A stretch of 64,000 nt of DNA, from positions 1,364,001-1,428,000 of the forward strand of contig JAGMWG010000012.1 of the NCBI GenBank assembly GCA_020744225.1. Reading direction: 5' to 3'. Positions 32,539-43,397 of the stretch are shown here, in pieces. The DNA is from Paraphoma chrysanthemicola (taxonomy: Eukaryota; Ascomycota; Dothideomycetes; Pleosporales; Phaeosphaeriaceae). How positions within the stretch are numbered: position 1 is the first letter of the stretch; the number at the start of each line of letters is the position of its first letter. The position numbers and the translations under genes are program-made. The notes below the pieces were generated by a model. It had not been told where the DNA came from. It saw only the letters and a program-made list of their open reading frames with translations, and did no database searches.

Positions 32539-33029
32539 GTTGTCTAGCGCTGTTTGAAACTGGTGAAACTGGTGAGTCCGGGCTGGGAAGAAACCTCCAA
32601 GCGCTTCGAACTTGAAGCATACTTCACTTCGATATTTTGCGCTTCGCCACATCACCCTGCGGCTCCAAAGGCACCGCCTCATGTCTCGACCCGCGCGGTA
32701 TACTTAGACCAGCGCGTTTTGCGATGATAGCACGTGCCTCAATCAAGGCATCCCGACGCCCGAATATACAGTCACGCATGCAGCGGCAAAGTCTAGGATC
32801 ATTTCCAGTTGAATTTCGGCAATCGACATCCCAGGTGATAAGTGCGCATGTTGTGTAACCCGAACGCCCGAAAGTCACCGACACGCAGGATTTGCAACGA
32901 TTGGCCCAAGACTATCTGGGGTGCTGCTTACTATCAGATGGTTCGATTTATCTGGCGATGCTCCCGACCCTAAGTTCACTGCCTCAATTTTATTCTAAAG
33001 GCCTTTGGTGCAACACTTGAGCAAACGAC
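32539..33029. other. Divergent spacer at the cluster edge
   Basis: It lies between P450 B (-) and the rhodopsin-fold gene (+) and should hold both promoters. The CGG-N3-CCG palindrome was not found here, which suggests the cluster may end at P450 B. Confidence 0.4.
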
Positions 33030-34337
33030 ATGTCAGCCGAAACCATGAGCACAGTTAAGCAGCCTTCTTTGATAACGACTGGCCTTTTGGTCGTTTCTAC
33101 TGTCTTTCCGCTCCTGTCGCTCGTCTCGGTTTTACTGCGATGTAGAGCGAGACAAGTCTCCAGGCAGCCGTTTGGTATTGACGACTTATGGATCGCCATA
33201 TCTTGGGTACGGTGTGATTTGCTCCCCAAACAGATGCGAAACTGACCATGGCTAGGTCACCACTTTTGCCATGAGCGTGCATGTATGGGTGTTTACGCCC
33301 ATGATAGGAATCAATTACCAGCACAGTGATCCGCTCGCGCTTTCAAAATCGCTACAAGTAAGTCGCAGGAACAGAACCGAAATGTTACTACACGAATGGG
33401 CTGACATTTTCCAATAGTGCCTCTTCCTCGCAAGCTCTCTTGTCCAGATTCCGCTTTCAGCGGTCAAGATATCCATTCTGTTCTTCTACAAACGGATCTT
33501 CAACGTTGGAAAATTTAAGCTAGTGCTTTGGGCAGCCATCACGCTGGTAGCATGTTGGGGCATCGTATTTTTCCTGCTTCTCCTCTTCCTTTACGATCCG
33601 GTGGACGCGGCCTGGGGCGCCAGACCTGGTATGCCACGCTTCGACGCAGCGATTCTTGGCTACGCGCAGGTTGGATCCAGCATCGCATTGGACGTTCTGG
33701 TGCTCTGCCTCCCGCTCCCACTCATCTACAAACTTCATCTGGACAGGAAGAAGAAGATCGCGATTGCGTTCATCTTCTGGCTCGGCGCATTGTAGGTTTC
33801 CAGCATACCCGGCTTGAAGGGAACAGTCGACTAACGCGTCCCAGTTGTGTCGTTGCTGCAATTGTGCGGTTCATTCTGCTGCACAAAACATTGGACCTCG
33901 TGATCTCGTCTCCTGGGAAAAGCGCAGTTCGTAAGTGCTGATATAGTGATACAGCCATTCGCTTCAAGGAATTGACACGCGTAGATTTGCAATCGAAAAA
34001 CTTCATATTCATGCTCATTGAGCCAAATTGCTCCGTCATCGCGGCGTGCCTGCCCTGCTATGGACCGCTTGTGCGAAGCGGCAGGTCACAACTATCACTT
34101 ATACACAGTGTGCGATCGCTCTTCTCGCTGCGGAGCCGTGCCAGCCAAGGCAGCAATGGCAAGGGCGGATCCGAAGCGGCAAGCTCTCCCGCTGGGTCGC
34201 AATTCGAGCTCAAACAGAGCGACGGAAAGTCCACAGTTGTGGTCGGGCGCTACTCTGATCTTTCCGACTTGGAGACAGGTGGGATTCAAGCGGGCGGCAT
34301 CAATGTCAGAAGCGATGTGCAAGTGGTGCGTAGCTAG
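33030..34337 (+). CDS. Rhodopsin-domain (Pth11-like) fungal membrane protein
   Basis: Five exons (33030-33206, 33256-33357, 33418-33791, 33845-33930, 33985-34337) sum to 1,092 nt, or 363 aa. The introns are 49-60 nt. Hydrophobic helices include SLITTGLLVVSTVFPLLSLV, VLWAAITLVACWGIVFFLLL, ILGYAQVGSSIALDVLVLCL and IAIAFIFWLGA, together about seven TM segments. Family marks are the RQPFGIDDLWIAISW segment after TM1, 'KISILFFYKRIF', 'LPLPLIYKLHLDRKKK' and 'IEPNCSVIAACLPCYGPL'. These match the fungal-specific Rhodopsin_dom family (PF20684-type, Pth11-related but without a CFEM domain). The C-terminal tail is Ser/Gly-rich and cytosolic. Members are presumed surface receptors, and the ligand is unknown. 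Its place beside the cluster may be coincidental. Confidence 0.85.
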
Positions 34338-34781
34338 AGCGGCGTCGGGGAGCGAGGGGGAGGCGTGGTTTGCGCTAGACTGTAAGCGGCAAACCAAGTG
34401 CGTGGTTGTGTGGTGGACTGTGTAGTTACATCCTTAATGGCTTCGGGATTGTACTCGCATGAGAATACGAAGTTCTGCAGCGTTTGCCTAGAACGCATGA
34501 AGATCCCCTGTGAATGGAAGGTGGCTCAGCCAACTCGATCTATTGTGCAGGGGCATTTATCCGCCACTGTTACCACATTGTCGGGTACGTGCAACAAGGT
34601 GCTGCATGCCCAGGTGTGATTTTCACCGGAATAGAAACTCTCGCTGCATGCACCCGTGCCTTGTTTGTTGAGCTTCTTACTCCCACACCCACTCTCGAAG
34701 GACCACGCCTCACGCTTGTTTAAATTCTCGCTACACGCGACACCACGACCTCAACGACAATCGTATTAGCAATTGCCCGAA
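34338..34781. other. Intergenic spacer, GST promoter
   Basis: No convincing coding sequence. It holds the end of the membrane-protein gene and the promoter of the GST gene on the same strand. Confidence 0.4.
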
Positions 34782-35634
34782 ATGCAGCCCATTAAGGTAC
34801 ATGTCATTCGTAAGTCATGCAATTCGCCAAATAATACACCCATATTCACAGAAAACTAGCCGCAGGACCAAATCCCTGGAAGCCAGTGTTAATCCTGGAA
34901 GAGCTGGGCCTGCCTTATGAGTTAAACTCGTTCAGCTTCGAGCTTGTCAAACAGAAGCCTTTCATCGATCTCAACCCCAATGGCCGCGCACCAGGCGAGT
35001 ATCTACATGGCCGAAACTTCTCCACCGTCTAACCACCCCACCGCTAGCCATCGAGGACCCAAACACGGGTCTCACGCTCTGGGAAACCGGCGCAATCATT
35101 CAATACATCATTGAGCAATACGACACCACGCACAAGCTCAGCTACGCCACACTCAAAGAAAAACACCTCTGCAACCAATGGCTCGCCTTCCAAATTAGCG
35201 GCCAGGGCCCCTACTTTGGCCAAGCTGGCTGGTTCAACGCACTGCACCCAGAAAAAGTCCCCTCTGCCATCGAGCGCTACAACGCCGAAGTCAAGCGCGT
35301 GCTCAGCGTGCTCAACACCGCTCTTGACGGCAAACAATGGCTCGTAGGTGACAAAATGACGTTTGCCGATCTCGCATTCACAGTGTGGAACGATCGCATC
35401 GACGCGCTGATTTTCTGCGCGCCGGATAAGAAATTCGACGGGTTCCCGAATGTCCAGGCGTGGCATGAGCGCATGGTTGGGAGGCCGGCGTGGAAGGCGA
35501 TTATGCAGACGAGGGATAGGTTGATGGATGAGCAGGGGTTGCAGCCGAATGGTATGCCAAAAGGGATCAATTCGTTTGAAGAGTATGAGGCGATGATTAA
35601 GGCGCATAATGCGGCTAAGGCTGCTAAGGAGTGA
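34782..35634 (+). CDS. Glutathione S-transferase (Ure2-like)
   Basis: Three exons (34782-34809, 34866-34994, 35048-35634) sum to 744 nt, or 247 aa. The thioredoxin-like GST_N domain reads PNPWKPVLILEELGLPYEL, then FIDLNPNGRAPAIEDPN and LWETGAIIQYI, with the glutathione-contact 'ESGAI' equivalent ETGAI. The C-terminal helical domain has 'LVGDKMTFADLAF' with the N-capping box Asp. Fungal Ure2-like GSTs of this size detoxify electrophiles or act in secondary metabolism. The second intron is unusual: only a GC donor (GCGAGT) with the acceptor CGCTAG keeps the frame. A nearby GT (GTATCT) would shift it. Convergent with the MFS sugar-type gene downstream. Confidence 0.85.
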
Positions 35635-36060
35635 GATGAGGTTGGAGGTGGTATGGGTGGCGATATAGTAGCGTGTTTACATAACGGTTAGACCATGAAA
35701 GAGCCATTATGAGGTCGATACCAACTTCCCTGATATTTGGAGACATTGCTTGCAAAAAGAGGTCCCTTAATACTTTAGCTTTTTACTATATCGAAGACAT
35801 GCCATACTGAAATGCAAGAGCTGACTTGTAGATTGTTAGAGAAAGATGCCTCTTTGTACGAGCGGCCTTCACATGTAGTAGTTCTGGATTGAAATGATTT
35901 CAACACATTTGATCTTAATGGTCTACTCTACAGAAGCGAGGATTCACCTTATTGGGACACACGCATACTGCTATGCACAGGCGACGATGACGAACGGAGT
36001 GCATGCAGCCAGAACAGGCATTGCTGATATAACCCTGCCTTCTCTGCTCACTACATCCAC
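35635..36060. other. Convergent 3' spacer
   Basis: It lies between the GST stop (+) and the MFS stop (-), so it should contain both terminators. Nothing else was recognised. Confidence 0.4.
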
Positions 36061-37890
36061 TTAATGGTTCTCTGAGACCTCGATGACTGTCGTCTTGAAC
36101 TTGCGCGCCGAGATCTTGCGATTGAACAAGATATCCAGCTCGCGGTACGAGCGGTTCTTGAACTCGGGCAGACCAAAGTAAGCCGACACAAAGCACACCA
36201 CAGCAGTTCCACCCCAAACATATCCGCATTTGCCTGCCATGTTCCATCCCGTGGGGTTGAGCATTTGCGATGCAAGGTAGATCATGGGGATCTCAGCGAC
36301 ATAGTATGCGGCACGACCGACACCGGTGCTCAATGCGCGCAGGCGGACGGACGATGTCTCGGCGATAATGGAGTATGAGATTGGTCCCAGAGTGCCGGCG
36401 AAGACGAATGAGATGATGACGCCTAGGCAGGCTTGAGCGTAGTTGGTCGCGGCGCTCTGGGGAATGGAGGCGCAGATGCCGAGGATGAAGAGCAGGATGG
36501 AGTTGACGGCGGCACCTCCGAGGAAGATTGTGCGGCGGCCGAACCAGCCGCTGAGTGGCCAGGCCAAACCGTTGGCGACGAATTGAAGGCAGGAGTTGAT
36601 CAGGTTGAGCTTGAAGGACCAGTCTGTACTCATGCCAGCCTCTGCAGGGTGTTAGCATCAAGTTCACGGCACTTTCGGTAGGATTGAATCTTACGCTCAA
36701 AGAAGAAAGTTGCCTGGTTGGCAATCAAGTTACCAGCGAAGTTCTGCGACATGTAGATCAAACAGGTGATTGCGGTACGACGAAGGTCGGTACCCTTGAG
36801 TAGATCAAGCAGCGTAGGCTCGCCTCCGAGATGAACTTCAATCTTGATGGTGCGCTCAATCATAGCAAGCGTGTCCTCGGCATTAGCCTGAGTACCGCCC
36901 CGACGACCGAGACGCTTGATGGATCGTAGGGCCTCCTCGTTGCGACCGCGGCGGACGAGCCACCACGGAGACTCGGGCGCGAACCAGATGAGAACCATCA
37001 AAGGAAGCTAAGAAGGTCAGTACGAGTCCATCCGTGTGTAAGTAACTATACTTACAGGAAAGATCCACTGGAGAGCAAGAGGACCACGCCAAGCCCACAT
37101 ATCAGTGCGCTTGTTGAAGCCGTAGCAAACGCCAGCGACGATGATTCCTCCAATTGACCAACTCATCTGGAGTGTAGCTGTGCAGGCAGCGCGGAGGACG
37201 AGCGGCACGACCTCGGAGGCATATGCCGGCGAATTGGCGATGAAGAGACCCCAAGGAATGCCTTCGAAGGCCTGTCCAATCACAAGGACCTCAAGTGAGT
37301 CCGCCTAGGTAAAATTATTAGATGGTCTACATCATTGTGCTCGTGATTAACTTACGAAGAAGGAAATGAAGATGGTGGCGTTCATGAGAACGAGGCCCAC
37401 CAGCGCAGTCCATCGGTAGCCGAGGCGATTGGTGATTGGTCCGGCCATAAAGACACCGATGAATGCTCCACACTGGCCGGCCTGGAAGAGCGAGCTCTGC
37501 CACTTGGTGGGGATCGTCCAGCCAGAGCCTTCGACGTAGACGCCGTAGCGCTCCTTGAATGCAGTGAGCGCCACGAAGTTGCCGTTCAAGAACATGTCGA
37601 AGGATTCCATGACCTAAGTGTATTAGTCGCGAGCGCAAAACAGCGTTTCGTGAAGGGTCACTCACAATGGTGAAACAGAAGACGAATGCCCAGAAGCAAG
37701 CCATAGGATGGTCCTTGACTGCCTCCCAAAGGCCCATCTCGTGCTCGCGGTTCTCGGCCTCGTAAGCATTGTTCATGAGATCCTTGTCGGACAAGATGGC
37801 GGGCTGGTCGTGAATGGTCTTCTCGTTGATTGGAGGATTGATGTTGTCCTGGTGGACCGCATCATGCTTGGAGTCGGGATTGAGAGACAT
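36061..37890 (-). CDS. MFS sugar transporter (alpha-glucoside/maltose permease type)
   Basis: Five exons (37890-37666, 37613-37356, 37304-37056, 37007-36695, 36641-36061) sum to 1,626 nt, or 541 aa. The introns are 47-53 nt. The sugar-porter signatures run in order: a cytosolic N-terminus with 'MGLWEAVKDHPMACFWAF', 'GQCGAFIGVFMAGPITNRLGY' (GxxxGxxxxG...R loop after TM2), 'GQAFEGIPWGLF' and 'YASEVVPLVLRA' (the PESPR-type environment), 'PESPWWLVRRGR' after TM6, 'GWFGRRTIFLGG' after TM8, and 'ETSSVRLRALSTGVGR' (loop 10-11). 'LPEFKNRSYRELDILF' closes the family pattern. It is predicted to be a plasma-membrane H+ symporter for a di- or oligosaccharide. The start at MSLNPDSKH is preferred over an upstream in-frame ATG at 37959. 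Confidence 0.87.
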
Positions 37891-40167
37891 GATGGTGGTT
37901 GGCAGTGGTGGTGTTCCGGGGCGAACAAGAAAGACCAAGCAATGCCAATTGAAAGCCAAAACGGCTGGTGTGGAGCTTAAGTACTCGACACTTGCAAACG
38001 CAGACTACAAACGACATCCTTACCCCCAGTCCCGCTAGTACTATCACTTCTCCCGGACGGAAGTCGGAAGCGGAGCGGATCCGTAGTTATGGCCATCACG
38101 ACGAGTAACATGGACACTCAGCACGTGTAAGCAACCGAGCGTGTGTCAAGCGTTGTTCATCGCGGAGGAAGTGATGGATGCGGCTCAACTTAGATCCACA
38201 TGGACTGACTGGGGCCCCGCGGCTAGCATTCCGGGGCGTCCGCCTCTCATACGTGGGATATCTGACGTAGTGGGATTCGTGACGATTTCTCTTCGTTAGC
38301 ACGAGACTGCATGACATGTTGCCTCGCTCCAGATAAAGGCACGAGCGCACGCCAAGCTCGTTGCGGAACCGCTGCCGTATCGGAACGGGTGACCACGCTG
38401 CACAGACGCATCTGTGGCGGAAGTGCTCCCCAACATGCACTAGCAGCGGCCTCGGTGAAACAACAAGACAAGGTAGGGTGACCTGGATTGTAAAGTCCTG
38501 GAGTATTATGGAATCGAATTTGGGGGTGGAGTCGGGCTCCATCATTCGACTTCGAGTCATGCGTCTTCGACCGAGGTCCATGGCGAGTTCGCAGGTGTTT
38601 GATGGATCTACAGTGGCATTTTGAATGCAGTCGTGAAACGGCGACAGTGACGGTGTATGTTGGTGTCAAGGGAAACTTCCTCACAATATCCACTTTCAAT
38701 GACGCTTGCTCGTACTCACTTGGAGCTCCATGCGCTCTCCTTCTGTATATGCCTGTCCTCCGTGCTTGGGTCTGCTGTATGAACAGATCATCGCAACACC
38801 TGCAATAATCGACGCGCTTCCCACGTCCGAGCAACTTCTTTACTAACCATGGCGTGGGAAACGCGGCGACCGAGGCGTAGGAATGCTCGTATCGCGATAT
38901 ATTTGGATGCAATTGCAGCGTATTCGATCGCCCTTTGTCAACGTCACATGCGCTCTCCTGATAGGCTTGGGCATAGGTTCCGATGGCCATCCCCGAAGAC
39001 TGGTATCCCCACGGGGCTCCAGCGGTTTCTCGATTACCCTGTGCACCCATAAGTCTCTCCTAGTTCCTTGGAGTATCTGTTTTGTTGGTATCATGTCGAG
39101 TTAGTTGGCATTGACAAACTGGGTATGTAAGACTAATTCGCTAACGCGTTACCCGGAACTAGGACCGAATGAAGGCGGTTCTCGACTGTAACGCCAGCCC
39201 GTCACGTGGTGTTCCTTGATCTGGATAAGAATCGCCCCTAGCATCATGGTAACGTTAATTCCGAGCATTCACCGGACGGGGTACTTTGCTGTAACTGAGG
39301 AGGAGGCGGACGACACTGCGCTGTCCCCACCCGTTGAAGCGGCAGCGGCTTTGGATCCTGACTGTCCAGTGGTATGAAGGTCGTGTTTTACAACGTTACG
39401 CATCGCTTGGCATGCGCCACTTGCAGACGTCCAGCCGTATCTCTGGTATACCCTCGCGTGCCACTGGCCATTTACGTGAGAGGGAAGCTCTTCCTTCTTA
39501 TCAGCTGCCACCGCCCTCCACGATGTCACAGTTGAGTTCTCTTCTACAAGTCTTGGCTGTCTCTATCGTGATGATCTGTACTGCTTGTTAGCATGGAAGT
39601 GCGAGTGTTGGTTAGTGTGCAAGCCTGTCTTGGACCGTCCGAACTGGGATATGCTGTATCCAGCGGCATTTGGGCTGTCCCAGCAGCAGCTTGCATTGAA
39701 ATATCGAATGGTGACCTCTAAGCTTATCCTACAAACAGCATTCATCGCCTTCCTGTTGCGATGGTAGTAGGTGCTAGGGAGAACGGCGATGTGGGGTAAG
39801 GGAGCTAAAAAAGGGTTGCCAGCATGCCCTGTCTTCACCGCTCTTGCCAAGCGAGGGCTGCATCATCGAGGAACGAGTTCCGCACAAGCACACTGTCACC
39901 ACCGCAACCCTCAACTATCGCTACACTCACTCTGTCGCAGAGGGTTGCAATATCTTCTTGGAGATATTTTGGTGGTTTCGCGGGAATTCAGACGTCATTG
40001 GAAGATGTGCTCGCGAGGAAGAGGACTTTGATCAACCCCAGCCATTCTTTACCCGCGACCTTCACATGTCACTGTGTCGCGCAGCACCGCCGTTCGAAAC
40101 ACCACACCACAGCAGCGACCACTCGACTCCCGGCCAGCGCAGGGCTGAGGGCTGAAAGACTGCAGCA
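37891..40167. other. Long divergent intergenic region
   Basis: It lies between the sugar-type MFS gene (-) and spo7 (+). It contains several open frames, the longest 267 codons on the minus strand (38247-39050), but their composition is Arg/His/Cys-rich and no domain is recognisable. I treat the region as non-coding with two promoters at its ends. Confidence 0.4.
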
Positions 40168-41718
40168 ATGCCATCCAACCCACCGTCCCTCGACCAGCTC
40201 GTCAAAGGCGCCCCCGCTGCGTATACCAATGTCGATGCTGTTGCCGCAGCGGCACAAGCACAACCCCCGCCGTACTCGGCGACGCTCATAGACACATCGC
40301 ACGACGCCAATGACCGCATCGCCTCGCTCAAGCACCCGCGCGCGCCCTCCATCGCCGACCCCACCTCGCTCCTGCCCAGCTCGCCGCCGCAGATCTACCT
40401 CAACCTCCTCATCCTCGAGGCATCCCTGCGCTCGCAGTACCTTACCCTCCGTGCCCGACGACGACAGAACACCTTTGTCCTGACGCTCCTGACCATCTAC
40501 CTCGTCGTCTTCTTCGACCTCATATTCCTGCGCCCGCGCGAGGATGGCAAGGGTCGCGGAGGCAGCCAGTACTGGCTTGTGGACATGCTGCAGAAGATGG
40601 GCTTCATTACGGGTGTCGTCACCGCCCTGCTGTTCTGGGCGACGGGCCAGTGGGAGCGCGGCGTGCGCTGGCCGAGACGATGGGTGGGCGTCGCCAACCG
40701 CGGATTGCGCGGGGTGAACGCGAAGATTGTCGTCATACGCGGGCCGTGGTATCGAGAGCTCTTCGAGTGGCTGCTGTTCCTGCGACCTTTCTCGGGCGGT
40801 CTGTGGGGCGGCGAGCAGGGCGGCAGCTCCTACCACTTCATCAACGTGTCTCAGGAGAAGGCGCACAGCCTCGACAATGGCCGACCGCGGCACAGGATCG
40901 TTGAAGACGGGAAGGAGTATGCCGAAGAGGACATTGCGTCAGGCGGAGACTACATCAAGCTTTTGTTGCTGCCGAAGCCGTTCACGCCCGACTTCAGACA
41001 GAACTGGGAAACCTTCCGGGCCGAGTACTGGGAGAAGGAGAATGAGCGGCGTTCCGAGCTCCGCAAGCGCGTCCGTGCTAGGCAGCGCGAGATTGCGCGA
41101 GTCGAAGGCGGCTGGTTGTGGTGGACTGGATGGCGAGGGTGGAAGCGCGCAAGAGGCCTGAGCGGCCGCTCGGGGGATGTCGAGAAGACTGGACATCATC
41201 ATAGCCACAGTCACAGTCACAGCCACGCATTATCGCATACGGGTTCGCGAAAGCGCAGACCTAGTACGTTACAGCCGCAGCGAGGACGAGACGGAAGCCA
41301 CTCAAGAAGCTCATCCCGAAGCACAACACCAACGCCAGACATCGACGAAAGCCTGCGCTTGACCGCCGGACGTGAGAGACGATGGAGCAATAGCACCACT
41401 GGATCAACGGCGGCGTCGACGTCTCGCCAGAGCTCTCTCCGTTCTGCCAAGTTAGCTCAAGGCAGCGCACAAACAGCGAGGAGACCTCCGTTACCATCGG
41501 GATCCAGGCCAAGTACGAGCGACAGCAACCTGCCGTGGCAGAGCAAGAGGGCAAGTATGCTTAGCAATGCCGAATCCATGACGGAGGGGGATGATGAGGC
41601 TGATGGTGAGAGCGTATATAGCGTGGAAGCAAAGGGAAGCATGCCACCGCCCACACGACCGCAAGTAATACGGCGATCGAGCAGAGAGAGCAGTGGCGGG
41701 AGAACAGAGAGCCCTTGA
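40168..41718 (+). CDS. spo7: Spo7-like subunit of the Nem1-Spo7 phosphatase
   Basis: Intronless, 516 aa. The family core starts at PPQIYLNLLILEASLRSQYL (about residue 75), followed by two TM helices (FVLTLLTIYLVVFFDLIFL and MGFITGVVTALLFWATGQW) separated by a short loop. A conserved cytosolic stretch follows (PKPFTPDFRQNWETFRAEYW). Spo7 binds Nem1 in the nuclear/ER membrane and activates dephosphorylation of the lipin Pah1, which controls phospholipid and triacylglycerol synthesis. The yeast protein is about 260 aa. This one has the long Ser/Arg-rich C-terminal extension of filamentous fungi, including a His/Ser repeat (HHHSHSHSHSH near residue 345). It is a housekeeping gene. The stops of this gene and the FAD monooxygenase are 44 bases apart (convergent). 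Confidence 0.88.
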   Translation: MPSNPPSLDQLVKGAPAAYTNVDAVAAAAQAQPPPYSATLIDTSHDANDRIASLKHPRAPSIADPTSLLPSSPPQIYLNLLILEASLRSQYLTLRARRRQNTFVLTLLTIYLVVFFDLIFLRPREDGKGRGGSQYWLVDMLQKMGFITGVVTALLFWATGQWERGVRWPRRWVGVANRGLRGVNAKIVVIRGPWYRELFEWLLFLRPFSGGLWGGEQGGSSYHFINVSQEKAHSLDNGRPRHRIVEDGKEYAEEDIASGGDYIKLLLLPKPFTPDFRQNWETFRAEYWEKENERRSELRKRVRARQREIARVEGGWLWWTGWRGWKRARGLSGRSGDVEKTGHHHSHSHSHSHALSHTGSRKRRPSTLQPQRGRDGSHSRSSSRSTTPTPDIDESLRLTAGRERRWSNSTTGSTAASTSRQSSLRSAKLAQGSAQTARRPPLPSGSRPSTSDSNLPWQSKRASMLSNAESMTEGDDEADGESVYSVEAKGSMPPPTRPQVIRRSSRESSGGRTESP

Positions 41719-41762
41719 GCATATGTATTGTATAACATCAAACGACGAAACGTTTTGTAACT

Positions 41763-43025
41763 TTATTCCCTCCAATCGTAATCTGGCACTGGGAATTCGC
41801 TGCTATCTGCAAATGCAGCGCCCAGGTACTTCTGCGCCACTTCAGCAAGACCACTCCAAGCAACGAGAGCAAAAAGCCGGTTTCTGATCCAAATGCCCCA
41901 CGCTGTCTGCGGAGCCATGATGGACGAGACAAGTGGTGGAATCTTTTGCATTTCCTCAATCAGCGGTCGCATCTTCCCCTCGTACTCTCGCAGTCCTGCT
42001 GCAAGATCACCAGGATGTTTACCAATCTCGCCGGCTAACAAGTACCCGCCAGCCAGTGCAAGACTCGTTCCACCGCCAGTCGGTCCAGCCGCGTACCCAG
42101 CGTCGCCGACTAGGACGAAACGCCCTTTTGATAGTGTCGGTATCTTGACTTGGACAATTTCGCTGGCGTAAAAGTCCTTGGCCGCCAGCATCTCTTGCAA
42201 TAGCAAATCCGTTCTCCAACCAGCGCCGCTAAATTGTTGCACAACGAATGCTTTCACCCCCTCTTCCCCCTTCGCCGCAGCTTCGCAGAATGCTCTCGTG
42301 CTAGTTGGCGAATTGACGCATTGCAACATGACACGATTCACTCCACTTGAATCTGACCCGATACTGACAAACCTTCCTCCAGGTGCACTGTACCCTTGCC
42401 CATTTCTACTGCCCTCCAGTATATCTCGCTGGCTCGAAAAATACACCGTCCACGAATCCGTCGCAACAACATGCTCTCTCGCACCACACTCCATCCCCAT
42501 TCCTCTCGTCCTCGACAACGCCCCATCACACGCAATCACAAGATCGTAATCCTCCGCTTTCTTCCCATATGCAAACTCCACTTTCACACTCTCCTCGCGC
42601 TGCGCAATGGCTACGATTCGCTCGCCAAACACGTATTCTACCCCGTCTTGCCCCTCGCTCAATCCAACAAGCAACCTCGCGAACTCTCCCCGCAAAATCT
42701 CAAATTCACTCACAATACCCTGCCGCTCCGCGTTTCCCGTCGCGCGAATCGTGCCCCAGGGCGTGCCGTCCTGCCGCATGAAACTCACGCCCTCTTCCCG
42801 CGTCGAGTGTGCGCGCACAGCTGCTTCAAGACCAGGAATCCGACGGAGCACGCTCACGCCAAAGGTGCGGATGTCGATTGCTTGGCCCCCGGTGCGGAGC
42901 GAGGGTGAGCGCTCGAGGAGCGTGATGGAGTGGCCGAGACGGGAGAGGAAGAAGGCGGTTGTGGGGCCCGCGATGGAGGAGCCTGAGATGAGGATTTTAA
43001 GTTTTGGTATGGCGGTGGTGGACAT
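41763..43025 (-). CDS. FAD-dependent aromatic-hydroxylase-type monooxygenase
   Basis: Intronless, 420 aa. The N-terminal FAD site is ILISGSSIAGPTTAFFL (GxGxxGxx variant GSSIAGP), with an acidic residue ending strand 2 (LLERSP). The second NAD(P)H/FAD motif is 'DLVIACDGALSRTR' (DG fingerprint). The third is 'GRFVLVGDAGYAAGPTGGGTSLAL' (GD fingerprint). This is the PF01494 group A flavin monooxygenase family. It is closest in style to TetX- and zeaxanthin-epoxidase-like fungal enzymes that hydroxylate or epoxidise small aromatic or isoprenoid substrates. It is 9 kb from the diterpene cluster, with housekeeping spo7 as direct neighbour, so membership in the cluster is doubtful. Confidence 0.87.
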   Translation of the reverse strand: MSTTAIPKLKILISGSSIAGPTTAFFLSRLGHSITLLERSPSLRTGGQAIDIRTFGVSVLRRIPGLEAAVRAHSTREEGVSFMRQDGTPWGTIRATGNAERQGIVSEFEILRGEFARLLVGLSEGQDGVEYVFGERIVAIAQREESVKVEFAYGKKAEDYDLVIACDGALSRTRGMGMECGAREHVVATDSWTVYFSSQRDILEGSRNGQGYSAPGGRFVSIGSDSSGVNRVMLQCVNSPTSTRAFCEAAAKGEEGVKAFVVQQFSGAGWRTDLLLQEMLAAKDFYASEIVQVKIPTLSKGRFVLVGDAGYAAGPTGGGTSLALAGGYLLAGEIGKHPGDLAAGLREYEGKMRPLIEEMQKIPPLVSSIMAPQTAWGIWIRNRLFALVAWSGLAEVAQKYLGAAFADSSEFPVPDYDWRE

Positions 43026-43397
43026 GCTGGGTAATCAGGGAAGTGAGTATGTGTGTTGAGATATCGATGAATGGGTTCTTGTATTTGGAGAGATGGAATA
43101 GTTCGTTGGTCTTGTGATTTCGTGCAGATGTTGAATTTGATAATCGATCCAAATCTGGAAAATAAAACTACCCAGTTTGAAGATAGGAAACATGCAAGAC
43201 TTATGCGTTGTATGCAGATTAAGCTATTCCTGCTGCCTTGGCTAAGCTTGTTCAAAGAGATCCCAAGGCGTGATCTCGGTTGCAGCGACATGGCTACAAA
43301 TTGCTTGGCTTAGGATCAATGACGTCGAAAAGCGTATACGCTATCCTGATCCAAGGCCCCGTACATGAGCCATCAAGCACCAATAGACTACAGTCCC
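43026..43397. other. Intergenic spacer, promoter of the FAD monooxygenase
   Basis: It lies between two minus-strand genes. Nothing beyond promoter and terminator function can be suggested. Confidence 0.4.

Noticed and set aside
34782..35634. GST and rhodopsin-fold genes as members of the diterpenoid cluster
   Set aside because: They are adjacent but the shared palindrome was not found in their promoters, and both families are common outside clusters. Membership is left open rather than claimed.
38247..39050. 267-codon open frame on the minus strand
   Set aside because: Composition is Arg/His/Cys/Ser-rich and unlike the other proteins here. No domain, TM pattern or splice structure is visible, and it lies in a long divergent promoter region.
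40069..40893. Minus-strand frame of 274 codons opposite spo7
   Set aside because: It is the antisense shadow of a GC-rich coding gene, and spo7 itself has clear family motifs.
41195..41230. cacagt repeats resembling a microsatellite
   Set aside because: They encode the His/Ser run in the Spo7 tail and are in frame.
41763..43025. FAD monooxygenase as a cluster tailoring enzyme
   Set aside because: It is 9 kb from the cluster, beyond a sugar-type transporter and housekeeping spo7.
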